From NCBI RefSeq assembly GCF_000012365.1, contig NC_007650.1, positions 2,046,001-2,110,000 of the forward strand: 64,000 bases of DNA. The letters are read 5' to 3'. The notes under the pieces were generated by a model, which was given only the letters and a program-made list of their open reading frames with translations, was not told where the DNA came from and did no database searches. The translations under genes were made by a program, and so were the position numbers. Below are positions 1-8,738 of this stretch, in pieces; position 1 is the stretch's first letter, and every line of letters begins with the position of its first letter. Source of the DNA: Burkholderia thailandensis E264 (GTDB lineage: Bacteria > Pseudomonadota > Gammaproteobacteria > Burkholderiales > Burkholderiaceae).

Positions 1-680
1 GCGAGCTCCGCGCGCTCTTCTCGCACTGCGGCTGGTTCAACGCGCTCGCGCCCGAGCATCAGGCGCTCGTCGTCGCGCAGTCGCACGCCGAGTACCGCGA
101 CGCGGGCGACTGGGTCGCGCGCCGGCAGGCGCCGAGCGAATACTGGATCGGCGTGCATCGGGGGCTCGTGAAGCTCGCGATCTACAACGCTTCCGGGCGC
201 GGCTGCACGTTCTCCGGCGTGCCGTCGGGCGGCTGGTTCGGCGAAGGCAGCGTGATCAAGCGCGAACTGCGCAAGTACGACGTGATCGCGATCCAGCGCT
301 CGCTCGTGCTGTTCGTGCCGACCGCGACGTTCCACGCGCTTCTCGACAGCAGCCTGCCGTTCACGGGCTTCGTGATTCGCCAGTTGAACAACCGGATGGG
401 CGAGTTCATCGCGTCGATCCAGAACAGCCGGCTGCTCGACGTCGACGCTCGCGTCGCGCAGTCGCTCGCGCAGCTGTTCAATCCCGATCTGTATCCGGAC
501 ACCGGCGCGACGCTGGCGATATCTCAGGAGGAACTCGGCATGCTCGTCGGCGTGTCGCGCCAGCGGATCAACCAGGCGCTTCAGCATCTCGAGCGGCTCG
601 GCGCGCTGCGCGTCGCGTACAACCAGATCGACGTGCTCGATCTGCCGAAACTCGCGGCGTTCGGGATGGAGCAGATCTGA
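1..680 (+). CDS. Crp/Fnr-family transcriptional regulator (5' end outside window)
   Basis: The reading frame is open from base 3 and stops with TGA at 678-680; about 225 residues are visible and the start lies upstream. The first part is a cyclic-nucleotide-binding-type beta-barrel, with a GGWFGEGSVIK stretch typical of the barrel loop and a following helix running into the dimerisation helix. The end (roughly the last 70 residues) is a Crp-type winged helix with recognition helix SRQRINQALQHLE. It should be a DNA-binding homodimer answering a small ligand or redox signal. I see no Cys cluster for an Fnr-type iron-sulfur centre in the visible part, so a cNMP-like or orphan sensor is more likely than a true oxygen sensor. 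Its targets are unknown. Confidence 0.9.
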   Translation, partial: ELRALFSHCGWFNALAPEHQALVVAQSHAEYRDAGDWVARRQAPSEYWIGVHRGLVKLAIYNASGRGCTFSGVPSGGWFGEGSVIKRELRKYDVIAIQRSLVLFVPTATFHALLDSSLPFTGFVIRQLNNRMGEFIASIQNSRLLDVDARVAQSLAQLFNPDLYPDTGATLAISQEELGMLVGVSRQRINQALQHLERLGALRVAYNQIDVLDLPKLAAFGMEQI

Positions 681-1011
681 CGGCGGACGGACGCGCCGAT
701 CGAGCGGCGGGCCGCGGGCGGCGGGCGGCGGGCGGCGGGCGGCGCAAGGAAGACACGAGAGTCGCATGGCTGTCGCGTGAGGCCGGCCGCGCGGGCATCG
801 AAGGATATCGCGTGACGGCCTCGGAATAGCGACAGCGCGCAAGCGCCGGCTCCCGCCGCGCGCCGCCCTGACGACGCCTCCGGCAAGCGCGCCCGAGCAC
901 TCCCGTCCGGCGCCGCGAACGCCGCGCCGAAGCGGGTTATCATGGCCCGTTCCCGCGCGCCGCGTCGGCCGCGGCCCGTTACGGACGCTTCGCGCCCCCA
1001 CGCCGTCTCGC
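681..1011. other. Intergenic region without a gene
   Basis: This GC-rich spacer separates the Crp/Fnr gene from the AraC gene. I find no convincing reading frame with a ribosome binding site. It contains a 7-bp tandem repeat (listed separately) and presumably the promoter of the AraC gene, which I cannot place. Confidence 0.6.
714..741. repeat. Tandem repeat GCGGGCG x4
   Basis: Four perfect head-to-tail copies of GCGGGCG directly downstream of the Crp/Fnr stop codon. Simple repeats of this kind are frequent between genes in the B. pseudomallei group and can vary in copy number. Confidence 0.85.
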
Positions 1012-1854
1012 ATGAGTTCCATCGCCTGCGCCCCGCCCGCCGCCCCCGTCTCCCGCTTCTGGCGCGATCCCGCGCTGCCGTTCATCGAGGCGCGCGCCGT
1101 CGACGACGGCCGGCGAATCTGCTACGCGAAGCATACGCACGAAACGTTCTCGATCGGCGCCGTCGTCGGCGGGCGCAGCATCTATCTGAACGGCAGGGCA
1201 CGCGAGCCGGTCGGCGCGGGCGCGGTCGTCATCGTCAACCCGGAAGACGTCCACGCGTGCAACCCGCTCGGCGATCGGCCATGGGTCTATCGGATGCTGT
1301 ACGTCGACGCCGGCTGGATCACGCGCCTGCAGCACCAGCTCGGCTTCAGCGCGAACCGCGATTTCCGGCCGTTTTCCGAACGGCTCTCGACGAGCGCGGG
1401 GCTCTATCGCGAGCTGAACCGCCTCCACCGCGCGCTCGCGTCGCCCACGGCCGACACGCTGCAAAAGCAAAGCATGGCCGTCGCGTTCTTCACGGCGCTG
1501 CAACTGCGCGCTCAACCCGCGCTCGCGCCGGCCGCGCGGCGCAGTTCGCCCGCGAAGCTCGCACGCGCGGCCGAGTATATCGACGCGCATTGCACGCGCG
1601 CGCTCTCGCTCGACGATATCTGCACGGCGGCCGGGCTGTCGCCGTCTTATCTGATCCGCGCGTTCGGCGCGCATTACGGGATGACGCCGCACGCGTATCT
1701 CGTGAACCGGCGCATCCAGTACGGCCGCGCGCAACTGAAGCTCGGCCGGCCGATCGCGGACGTCGCGCTCGACGCCGGATTCGCCGATCAGGCGCATTTT
1801 CAGCGGGCGTTTCGGAAGGTGGTGGCGGCGACGCCGGGGCAGTATCGAGGATGA
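1012..1854 (+). CDS. AraC-family transcriptional regulator
   Basis: A 280-aa protein with the standard AraC layout. Residues about 20-170 form a cupin-like effector-binding domain (His-rich stretch KHTHETFSIG). Residues about 185-280 carry two helix-turn-helix motifs, the second with the family pattern DVALDAGFADQAHFQRAFRK followed by G-x-Y near the end. It should sense a small molecule and activate nearby promoters. It converges with a LysE-type exporter gene about 500 bp away. AraC/LysE neighbours are common and the regulator may control the exporter, but no binding site is evident. No strong Shine-Dalgarno precedes the ATG at 1012, so the start is the best available rather than certain. 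Confidence 0.9.
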   Translation: MSSIACAPPAAPVSRFWRDPALPFIEARAVDDGRRICYAKHTHETFSIGAVVGGRSIYLNGRAREPVGAGAVVIVNPEDVHACNPLGDRPWVYRMLYVDAGWITRLQHQLGFSANRDFRPFSERLSTSAGLYRELNRLHRALASPTADTLQKQSMAVAFFTALQLRAQPALAPAARRSSPAKLARAAEYIDAHCTRALSLDDICTAAGLSPSYLIRAFGAHYGMTPHAYLVNRRIQYGRAQLKLGRPIADVALDAGFADQAHFQRAFRKVVAATPGQYRG

Positions 1855-2356
1855 CGAAGGAAGGATCGGCGGTGCGGCCGGGACCGTTTCCCGGCATCGC
1901 CGTCGATGCCGGATTCACCGGTTGGATGTGTGTCCGGCGGCATGTCGAGGCCGCCGGGCCCCGCTAAACGAGCCGCTGTTCCAACGAACGGCCACGTCGC
2001 GCGCCTTGGTTCGACCGTTTCGCACCGGAGCGGCGGAGCAGCGGAGCAGCGGAGCGGCGGACAAGCGATTCGATCGGCGCGCCTTCCGCGTGGACTTTGC
2101 CCGATTCGCGCGGCCACTCAGCGGAAGCGGCGGATTTCCTCGACTACGCGCGGATGTTCGGCGGCGCGTCATCACGAGACGCGGCTCGGCTGCGCGAGCA
2201 TTCACGCTCCGAACCCACCGCGCGCCAGTGAAGCGCTGCGGTCAAAGGCGGCTCTTGCGATCCCGTGGCGCGCCCAAGCACCGCGCAGGCGGCTTGCCGC
2301 CGCCCGCAGCGGGGCGGTGATACGGTCGATTCAGCAAGCGTCCCGGAAAGTCATCG
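1855..2356. other. Intergenic region between convergent genes
   Basis: About 500 bp with no supported gene. Open frames here are arginine-rich and lack initiation signals. The stretch at 2033-2061 is a short 8-bp repeat array. No clear hairpin terminator was found for either flanking gene. Confidence 0.5.
2033..2061. repeat. Tandem repeat GCGGAGCA/G x3.5
   Basis: Units GCGGAGCA, GCGGAGCA and GCGGAGCG, then a partial GCGGA, lie head to tail in the AraC-LysE spacer. This is a simple-sequence repeat of the kind that varies between strains. Confidence 0.75.
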
Positions 2357-2971
2357 CTACACGTCAAGCAAGTAAAGCGCACTCAACGCGAGCAGCAACG
2401 CCATCGCCCGATTGAACATCCGCATTCGCCGCGCATCGTGCAGATACCGGCTCAAGCACGCCCCCGCCACCGCCCAGCTCGCGACCGACAGATAGCAAAT
2501 CACCAGATAGATCGCCGCGAAGCGCCAGACGAGCGCGGCGTCGCCTTCCGCCGAATAGACGCTCATCCCCGCGACCGACGCGAGCCACGCCTTCGGATTG
2601 AGCCACTGCATCGCCGCGCCGCGCGCGGCCGAAGGCCCGCTCGCACCGCTCGCACCGCTCGCACCGCTCGCCGGCTCGCGGGCGTCGATGCGGCCGTCGT
2701 CGATCGCGAGCCGGTAACCGAGGTACAGCAGAAACGCCGCGCCGCCCCATTGCATCGCCTTCGCGAGGAACGGCCAGCGCTCGAGCAGCGCATGCATGCC
2801 GAGGCCGATCGCGACGAACAGCGCGACGAAACCGAGCGTCGCGCCCGTCACGTGGCGCAAGCTGGCCGCGACGCCGTAACGCGCGCCCGCGCTCAGCGCG
2901 ACGAGATTGACGGGGCCGGGAGTGATCGACGCGGCCAGCGCGAAAGCGGCCATCGAAAGCAGTACGTCCAT
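2357..2971 (-). CDS. LysE/RhtB-family amino-acid exporter
   Basis: A 204-aa membrane protein with the LysE family signature near the N-terminus: a first hydrophobic helix ending in ITPGPVNLVALSAGARYG, followed by about five further hydrophobic segments. Members export amino acids or their derivatives across the inner membrane by proton exchange. The central cytoplasmic loop (residues about 100-112) holds a GASGASGASG run encoded by three copies of a 9-bp repeat, so its length may vary between strains without changing frame. Substrate cannot be told from sequence. It is oriented toward the AraC gene, its possible regulator. The ATG at 2971 fits the family start. Confidence 0.92.
   Translation of the reverse strand: MDVLLSMAAFALAASITPGPVNLVALSAGARYGVAASLRHVTGATLGFVALFVAIGLGMHALLERWPFLAKAMQWGGAAFLLYLGYRLAIDDGRIDAREPASGASGASGASGPSAARGAAMQWLNPKAWLASVAGMSVYSAEGDAALVWRFAAIYLVICYLSVASWAVAGACLSRYLHDARRMRMFNRAMALLLALSALYLLDV
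2639..2665. repeat. In-frame 9-bp repeat (x3) within the LysE-type gene
   Basis: Three perfect copies of GCTCGCACC on the plus strand encode Gly-Ala-Ser three times in the transporter loop. The unit length is a multiple of three, so copy-number change would lengthen or shorten the loop while keeping the frame. Confidence 0.85.
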
Positions 2972-3298
2972 GCGGGGTCCTCGAATACGCTCGTTTCATC
3001 GGAGCAAACGAGGATAGGGGCGGCACGCATGCACGTATTGAACAAAACTGCCCACCCTATGGCGGCGAGGCGGCTTCGGCTTCGGCTTCGGCGGCGGCGG
3101 CGAAGCCGAGACCAGCGCGGCGCCGAAGCGAAGGCGCAAGCGGAAAAGCGCCACCGCGAACGAAGCCGCCTTCACCACGCAAAGCCAGCGATTCCGAGCC
3201 CCCGGGCGGCATCCGCGAGCACCCCAAGCAGCGCGCGGACGGCGAGAAGCCCGCCGCTGTCGCCGTCGAATGGGGAAAGCGCGTCGAATGACGTGCGC
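2972..3298. other. Intergenic region with low-complexity repeats
   Basis: No gene is supported here. A CGGCTT-type hexamer run at about 3070-3095 passes into GCG repeats. The region ends where similarity to an RND permease begins on the plus strand. Confidence 0.5.
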
Positions 3299-3571
3299 CA
3301 CACCAATCCCCGCCACATTCACGCGTTCATCGCGATGGCCATCACGATCCTGCTGGCTACGCCGCTCGCGCCGATGCGCACACCGACCGACGTGCCGATG
3401 TCGATCGACATGCCGGTCATCAGCATGATCGGGAATTACAACGGCCTGTCCGCGCAAGAGACGACCGACCGGATCACGTCGGTCCACGAGCGCACGCTGA
3501 CCACGACCGTCGGCAACATTCAGCACCTCGGATCGCGGCCGCTGCGCGGCATCGCGCGATCGCCGGGTTGA
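3299..3571 (+). pseudogene. Remnant of an RND-family efflux permease (N-terminal fragment)
   Basis: One plus-strand frame, ending with TGA at 3569-3571, reads like the beginning of an RND inner-membrane pump. A hydrophobic first helix (MAITILLATPLAP) leads into MRTPTDVPMSIDMPVISMIG. Then come NYNGLSAQETTDRITS and HERTLTTTVGNIQHLGS, which match the order and spacing of the porter-domain start in AcrB/MdtB-type pumps. Only about 85 of more than 1,000 residues remain, there is no ribosome binding site, and the frame stops shortly after RPLRGIA. I call it a decayed gene fragment. Similarity is judged from memory of the family and could not be aligned here. Confidence 0.65.
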
Positions 3572-3650
3572 ACCGGCTGCCCGTGCGCGCGGCCGGCGGC
3601 CGCGCGGCGGCGCGCGTTGAAGACGACTTGCGCGGCGGGCGGCGCCCCGC

Positions 3651-4370
3651 TCAACGCGCCGCGATCCGCCTCGCCGCCTCATCCTCCGTCTCGCGAAGCG
3701 GCACCGCATCCTGCCAGCGCCGCACGTAGTCCGGCACGCCGGCGGGCGCGGCCGCCGTGACCGGCGCGAAGCGCGCGTCGCGCATCGGCAGCACGCCCGC
3801 CCACACCGGCAAGCCGAGATCCGCTTCGTCGTCCTTCGGGCCGCCCGTGCGGACCTTCGTCGCGGCTTCGTCGAGCCCGATGCGCAGCACCGTCGTCGCG
3901 GCGAGTTCGTTCGCGTCGCCCGGGCGCGCGTCGCGGCTTCTGCCCGGCGCGATCCGCTCGACGAACGCATCGAGCACGGCCGCCTTCCGCGCGTCGGGCA
4001 CGACCTCGAACTCGCCGTAGATCACCGCCGACCGGTAGTTCATCGAATGATTGAACGCCGAGCGCGCGAGCACGAGCCCGTCCAGGTGCGTGACGGTCAC
4101 GCACACCTGCGCGCCCGCCGCCGCGAGCTTCAGCATCCTGCTGCCGTTCGAGCCGTGGATGTACAGATGATCGCCCTCGCGCCAGCACGCGGTCGGAATG
4201 CAATGCACGCCCGATTCGTCGGCGAATGCGACGTGGCACACGTACGCATCGTCGAGGATCGCTTCGAGCGTCGGGCGATCGTAGTGGCCGCGATGGGCGA
4301 CGCGGCGCACGCGGGTGCGCGCGGTCGGCGCGCTCGGGTCCTGGATGGTATCGGCTGCGGTCGAGGTCAT
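3651..4370 (-). CDS. Pyridoxamine 5'-phosphate oxidase-family flavoprotein
   Basis: A 239-aa protein of the FMN-binding split-barrel type (NimA/PNPOx-like). Residues about 30-180 carry the barrel, including DDAYVCHVAFADESGVHCIP and the phosphate-binding stretch IHGSNGSRMLK. The ATG at 4370 (start MTSTAADT) is chosen because the upstream in-frame codons run into the divergent gene. Related proteins bind FMN and act as oxidoreductases or in nitroimidazole-type resistance; the substrate here is unknown. It is transcribed divergently from a MocR-type regulator only about 100 bp away, a common arrangement in which the regulator controls the flavoprotein gene. Confidence 0.88.
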   Translation of the reverse strand: MTSTAADTIQDPSAPTARTRVRRVAHRGHYDRPTLEAILDDAYVCHVAFADESGVHCIPTACWREGDHLYIHGSNGSRMLKLAAAGAQVCVTVTHLDGLVLARSAFNHSMNYRSAVIYGEFEVVPDARKAAVLDAFVERIAPGRSRDARPGDANELAATTVLRIGLDEAATKVRTGGPKDDEADLGLPVWAGVLPMRDARFAPVTAAAPAGVPDYVRRWQDAVPLRETEDEAARRIAAR

Positions 4371-4473
4371 CGGCGTGGCTCCTGCATCGGCGTGGTCGTT
4401 TCGAAAGGCTCGACGATAGAAAATCTGTGGCACCATGAATAGATCCATGCGATCACGAATTTTTGGAGCCACG

Positions 4474-5982
4474 ATGGACTACGGCGTGTTGCTGTCGAAC
4501 TTCGAGCGGGACAACGCGCACGATGCGCTCGCACGCGCGTCGCAGCAGCATCGGCTCTACGCGTGCCTGCGCGCGGCGATCCTGAACGGCACGCTCGAGC
4601 CCGGCACGTATCTGATGTCGTCGCGCGCGCTCGCCGAGACGCTGCGCATCGCGCGCAACACGGTGCTCTACGCATACGAGCGGCTCGCCGCCGAGGGCTT
4701 CGTCGTCGCGCGGCGGCAGGGCACAATGGTCGCGCGCGTCGGGCTGCCCGCGGCGAGTGCGGCCGCCTCGCCCGCGAACGCGAGGCCCGCGCTCGCGCGG
4801 CGCGTCGCGGCGCTGCCGGAGATCGACGCCGACGACGAGCGCGAGCCGCTGCCGTTCCTGCCGGGGATGCCCGCGCTCGACCAGTTTCCGCTCGCGCCGT
4901 GGCGGCGCGCGCTCGAGCGCGCGTGGCGGCGGATCGGCCCCGCGCAGCTCGGCCATGCGCCGCTCGGCGGCAATCTGCGGCTGCGGCAGGCGATCGCCGA
5001 ATATCTGCGCGTGTCGCGCGGAATCGGCTGCGATGCGCAGCAGGTGTTCGTCACCGACGGCACGCAGCACGGTCTCGATCTGTGCGCGCGCACGCTCGCC
5101 GACGCGGGCGACACCGTCTGGATCGAGAATCCCGGCTACGCCGGCGCACGCGCCGCGTTCGAGGCGGCCGACCTGCGGCTCGTGCCGATTCCCGTCGATG
5201 CGGACGGCCTCGCGCCGAGCGCCGGGCACTGGCGCGCGCATCCGCCGCGGCTCGTCTACATCACGCCGTCGCATCAGTATCCGCTCGGCGCGGTGATGAG
5301 CGTCGAGCGGCGCCTCGCGCTCGTCGCGAACGCGCGCGCGGCGGGCGCATGGATCGTCGAGGACGACTACGACAGCGAGTTCCGCCACTTCGGCGCGCCG
5401 CTCGCCGCGCTGCAAAGCCTCGGCGACGACGCACCCGTCGTCTATCTCGGCACGTTCAGCAAGACGATGTTTCCGACGCTGCGGATCGGCTTCGTCGTCG
5501 CGCCGGCCGCGCTCGCGCCGGAGCTGCGCCGCACGATCGGCGCGCTCGCGCCGCGCGGGCGCCTCGCCGAACAGCTCGCGCTCGCCGATTTCATCGAGGC
5601 GGGGCATTTCACGAGACACCTGCGCCGGATGCGCCGGCTCTACGACGAACGGCGCGGCGCGCTGCAGGACTCGCTCGCGCGCCATCTCGGCTGTGCGCTG
5701 ACGGTCTCGGGCGGCGCGGGCGGCATGCATCTGTCCGCGCGGCTCGACGCGCCCGTCGCCGACGTCGACGTCGCGCGCGCGGCGCAGGCCCACGCGATCA
5801 CGGTGCGGCCGCTGTCGCGCTTCTGCCTGCCGGGCACCGATCGGGCCGCGTACAACGGCCTCGTGCTCGGCTACGGCGCGGTGCCGACCGAGCAGATCGA
5901 CGCTTGCGTGCGGCGGCTCGGCATCGCGATCGACGATGCGCGGCACGGCGCGCGGAAGGCCGCGCGCGACGCCGCGCGGTGA
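4474..5982 (+). CDS. MocR/PdxR-type regulator (GntR HTH fused to aminotransferase domain)
   Basis: A 502-aa fusion protein. Residues about 25-95 are a GntR winged helix (LYACLRAAILNG, LAETLRIARNTVLYAYERL). Residues about 130-490 are a fold-type I aminotransferase domain with YITPSHQYPLG, the DDYDSEF motif and the PLP-binding lysine in GTFSKTMFPTLRIG. MocR proteins use bound PLP as an effector or cofactor while binding DNA as dimers. The ATG at 4474 is preferred over one at 4435 because TTGGAG precedes it with good spacing. It is divergent from the PNPOx-like flavoprotein gene, its likely target, which suggests a link to vitamin B6 or amine metabolism. Confidence 0.92.
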   Translation: MDYGVLLSNFERDNAHDALARASQQHRLYACLRAAILNGTLEPGTYLMSSRALAETLRIARNTVLYAYERLAAEGFVVARRQGTMVARVGLPAASAAASPANARPALARRVAALPEIDADDEREPLPFLPGMPALDQFPLAPWRRALERAWRRIGPAQLGHAPLGGNLRLRQAIAEYLRVSRGIGCDAQQVFVTDGTQHGLDLCARTLADAGDTVWIENPGYAGARAAFEAADLRLVPIPVDADGLAPSAGHWRAHPPRLVYITPSHQYPLGAVMSVERRLALVANARAAGAWIVEDDYDSEFRHFGAPLAALQSLGDDAPVVYLGTFSKTMFPTLRIGFVVAPAALAPELRRTIGALAPRGRLAEQLALADFIEAGHFTRHLRRMRRLYDERRGALQDSLARHLGCALTVSGGAGGMHLSARLDAPVADVDVARAAQAHAITVRPLSRFCLPGTDRAAYNGLVLGYGAVPTEQIDACVRRLGIAIDDARHGARKAARDAAR

Positions 5983-6134
5983 ACCGGGCCGCGCGCGCGA
6001 ATCCGCCGGACGCCGCCCCTTCTTCGCATCGCGTCCCGCGCGAGCGCCGGCTTGCCCGCTTTCGTCTAAGCTGGTCGCTCGCGCCCGCCGCCGTCGCGCG
6101 GCGGATCGTTCTCTCCTTTTTGCGGAGCATGCCC

Positions 6135-6929
6135 ATGCACATCGACCTCACCGGCAAGACCGCCCTCGTGACCGCCTCGACCGCCGGCATCGGCCTCGCG
6201 ATCGCCGAGGGACTCGCGCGCGCCGGCGCGCAGCTGATCGTCAACGGCCGCGGCGAGGCGTCCGTCAAGGCCACGCTCGCGCATCTGCGCGTCGCGGCGC
6301 CCGGCGCGAGCGCCCAGGGCGTCGTCGCCGACCTGTCGGACGCCGACGGCGCGCGCCGCGTGATCGACGCCGCGCCGTCCGTCGACATCCTCGTCAACAA
6401 CGCGGGCATCTACGGCCCCAAGCCTTTCTTCGACATCGACGACGCCGAGTGGGAGCATTTCTTCCAGATCAACGTGATGTCGGGCGTGCGGCTCGCGCGC
6501 CATTACCTGAAGGGCATGCTCGAACGCGACTGGGGGCGCATCGTGTTCATCTCATCGGAATCGGCGCTCAACATCCCGGCCGACATGATCCATTACGGCT
6601 TCACGAAGACCGCGCAACTATCGATCTCGCGCGGGCTCGCGAAGCTCGCGGCCGGCAGCCGCGTGACGGTGAACGCGGTGCTGCCCGGCCCGACGATGTC
6701 CGATGGCGTGAAGGCGATGCTGAAGGCGACGGCCGACGCCGAGCACAAGAGCGTCGAGCAGGCGGGCGTCGATTTCGTGCGCGCGCACCGGTCGAGCTCG
6801 ATCATCCAGCGGCCGGCGACTTGCGACGAAGTCGCGAACCTCGTCGTCTACGTGTGCTCGCCGCAGGCGTCGGCGACGACGGGCGCGGCGCTGCGCGTGG
6901 ACGGCGGCGTCGTCGACACGATCGCGTAG
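6135..6929 (+). CDS. Short-chain dehydrogenase/reductase
   Basis: A 264-aa classical SDR. The nucleotide-binding region reads ALVTASTAGIG near residues 10-20, followed by NNAG at about 86-89 and the active-site Y-x3-K in HYGFTKT, with the catalytic Ser about 13 residues earlier (FISSES). The C-terminal ALRVDGG is also typical. It should oxidise or reduce an alcohol/carbonyl with NAD(P)(H); the substrate is unknown. ATG 6135 is preferred over ATG 6129 because GGAG at 6124-6127 is correctly spaced only for 6135. It lies about 150 bp after the MocR gene in the same direction and may be co-transcribed with it. Confidence 0.92.
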   Translation: MHIDLTGKTALVTASTAGIGLAIAEGLARAGAQLIVNGRGEASVKATLAHLRVAAPGASAQGVVADLSDADGARRVIDAAPSVDILVNNAGIYGPKPFFDIDDAEWEHFFQINVMSGVRLARHYLKGMLERDWGRIVFISSESALNIPADMIHYGFTKTAQLSISRGLAKLAAGSRVTVNAVLPGPTMSDGVKAMLKATADAEHKSVEQAGVDFVRAHRSSSIIQRPATCDEVANLVVYVCSPQASATTGAALRVDGGVVDTIA

Positions 6930-7027
6930 CGAAGAGCTGGGCCGTTCGGCTGCTCAGCCGGGCCGCGCGCTCGACGCGCACGAATCGCGCGACCGGCCCG
7001 AGCCGCCGAATCCGCTCGGCCCACCGC

Positions 7028-7423
7028 TCACGCTCGCGGCTCGTCGCGCGCCGAGCGCGCGCCGCCGCGCAGCAGCCCGCTGCGGTCGGCCTCCGCGCAG
7101 GTCGCGAAGCCGTGCCGCGAAACCGCGCCGCGCCGGTCGAACACGACGTAATACGGCCGATGGTCGTTGCCGTGGCGCAAATCGTAGTTGTAGCAGACGC
7201 CCGTGCCGTTGCGCACGATCCAGACGCTGGCCGGATTGCCGCCCGCCTTCACGACCTGCGCCTGCGTCGCACCCGGCTGCGCGGCCGCCTTCGGCAGCGG
7301 CAGCCGCGCGTAAGAGAATGAGTCGAACCAGCCGCTGATCCAAGAACAGCCGCTCATCAGCAGCGCAGCGGCAAGCGGGCCGGCAAGGGCGGAAACGGTG
7401 CGGTTCGTCGTCTGGATTCGCAT
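7028..7423 (-). CDS. Small outer-membrane-type lipoprotein (OsmE/SmpA-like)
   Basis: A 131-aa protein with an N-terminal lipoprotein signal: basic start, hydrophobic core LAGPLAAALL and lipobox MSGC with lipidated Cys26. The mature part has a short pattern, TQAQVVKAGGNPASVW, followed by GTGVCYNYDL. This resembles the SmpA/OmlA or OsmE fold, in which a first helix and beta strands form a small periplasmic domain. Such proteins are anchored in the envelope and often respond to osmotic stress; the role here is inferred only from fold resemblance. It is a lone minus-strand gene convergent with the SDR gene, and only a weak ribosome binding site is visible. Confidence 0.75.
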   Translation of the reverse strand: MRIQTTNRTVSALAGPLAAALLMSGCSWISGWFDSFSYARLPLPKAAAQPGATQAQVVKAGGNPASVWIVRNGTGVCYNYDLRHGNDHRPYYVVFDRRGAVSRHGFATCAEADRSGLLRGGARSARDEPRA

Positions 7424-7520
7424 GCTGCTCTGGCTTGGCGGCGCGGTGCCGGTGCAGTGGAAAACTGCATGCTAATCGACGTTCCACCGTCTTTTTGTTG
7501 AAATTTCTAAAAACAGTCAG

Positions 7521-7548
7521 AAAAACAACGCGCCGTTCGTTCGGCGCG
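7521..7548 (-). terminator. Rho-independent terminator of the AI-2E-type transporter gene
   Basis: Arms CGCGCCG (7529-7535) and CGGCGCG (7542-7548) form a 7-bp GC stem around a 6-nt loop. Reading on the minus strand, it is followed by a U-rich tract (TTGTTTTT). It begins six bases past the end of the transporter gene. Confidence 0.8.
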
Positions 7549-7553
7549 CGCCG

Positions 7554-8624
7554 TCAATCGACCCACTCCGCCCACAGCACGGTCAGCACCGTCATCAACG
7601 CGGGGCCGACGAAAAGGCCGAGCAGCCCGAACGTCTCCGCGCCGCCGAGGATGCCGAACAGCACGAGCAGAAACGGCAGCCGAGCGGAGCTGCCGATCAG
7701 CACCGGCCGCACGAAGTGCTCGGCGACGAACACGACGACGGCCCCGAACGCCGCGAGCCCGATCGCCCAGCCGAGCGCGCCTTGCACAAAAAGCCACAGC
7801 GCCGCGCCGCAAAACACGAGCGGCGCGCAGAACGGCAGCATCGCGGCAACCGCCGTGACGAGGCCGAGCAGCGCCGCATGCGGCAGGCCCGCGAACGCGT
7901 ATGCGAGCCCGAGCAGCACACCCTCGCCGAAGCCGACGACGACGAGCCCCGTCACCGTCCCGTGCACGGCGGCCGCCATCCGCTGCAGCAGCGCCGCGCC
8001 GCTATCGCCGAACGCACGCCGCACGCCGGTGAGGAGCGCCCCCGACAGGCGCGGGCCCGCTCGGAAAATCACGAACAGCGTGACGAGCATGAAGCCGAAC
8101 AGCACCGCCGCGTGCACGAGCCGCGAGCCGAAGTGGCGGCCGAACGTGACGACGCTCCCGCCGTCGACGCCCTTCACCGCGCTCGCCGGATGCAGCGGCT
8201 GCGCGAGATGCGCTTGCCACCACGCGCTCGCCTGCTGCGAGCCGAACGGCAGATGCGACAGCGCGTCGGGCATGGGAATGCCGGTCTGCTCGACGCGATG
8301 CAGCCAGCCGAGCAGTTCGCGGCTCTGCTCGATCGCCTCGACGAGCCCCGCCGCGACCGGCACGACGACGAGAAGCGCGATCGCCGCCGTCAGCGCGGCG
8401 GCGACGAGCGTCGCGCGGCCGTGGAACGCGGGCAGCGCGTCGATCCGGCGCAGCGCGGGCCACAGCGCGATCGCGACGACGCCCGCCCACGCGATCGCCG
8501 GAATGAAATCGCGGATCACCCACAACGCAAGCGCGACGAGCGCCGCATACAGCGCGCCGAGCGCGATCGATTGGGCCTTCGGACGGCCGGCGGGCTCCGG
8601 CGGGACAGACGCGTTCTGAACCAT
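7554..8624 (-). CDS. AI-2E-family transporter (PerM/YdiK-like)
   Basis: A 356-aa polytopic inner-membrane protein with about eight hydrophobic segments. A pair of helices near residues 20-75 is followed by a larger extracytoplasmic region and a C-terminal cluster of helices including GFGEGVLLGLAYAFAGLPHAALLG and ILGGAETFGLLGLFVGP, both hallmarks of the AI-2 exporter (PF01594) family. Family members have been linked to autoinducer-2 export or Na+/H+ antiport; the substrate here is not known. The ATG at 8624 (MVQNASVP) is chosen because the residues further upstream are Arg-rich and non-membrane-like. A terminator follows immediately. Confidence 0.9.
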   Translation of the reverse strand: MVQNASVPPEPAGRPKAQSIALGALYAALVALALWVIRDFIPAIAWAGVVAIALWPALRRIDALPAFHGRATLVAAALTAAIALLVVVPVAAGLVEAIEQSRELLGWLHRVEQTGIPMPDALSHLPFGSQQASAWWQAHLAQPLHPASAVKGVDGGSVVTFGRHFGSRLVHAAVLFGFMLVTLFVIFRAGPRLSGALLTGVRRAFGDSGAALLQRMAAAVHGTVTGLVVVGFGEGVLLGLAYAFAGLPHAALLGLVTAVAAMLPFCAPLVFCGAALWLFVQGALGWAIGLAAFGAVVVFVAEHFVRPVLIGSSARLPFLLVLFGILGGAETFGLLGLFVGPALMTVLTVLWAEWVD

Positions 8625-8738
8625 GAGGACTCTTGGCGAAAGATGAAAGCGCGGCGCGCGCCGCGGCGGACACCGCCATCTTAAAGGACGCGCGCGAGCG
8701 CGCCGGTGCGGCGGCCGAGCGTCGCGCACGGCCGCGCT

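Noticed and set aside
2438..3298. The long plus-strand frame upstream of the RND remnant
   Set aside because: It is antisense to the LysE-type gene and reads as Arg-rich noise; only the last part resembles a protein family.
4563..6128. Long open frames overlapping the MocR gene in other frames
   Set aside because: They are Arg-rich shadows typical of high-GC DNA; the MocR frame carries all family motifs.
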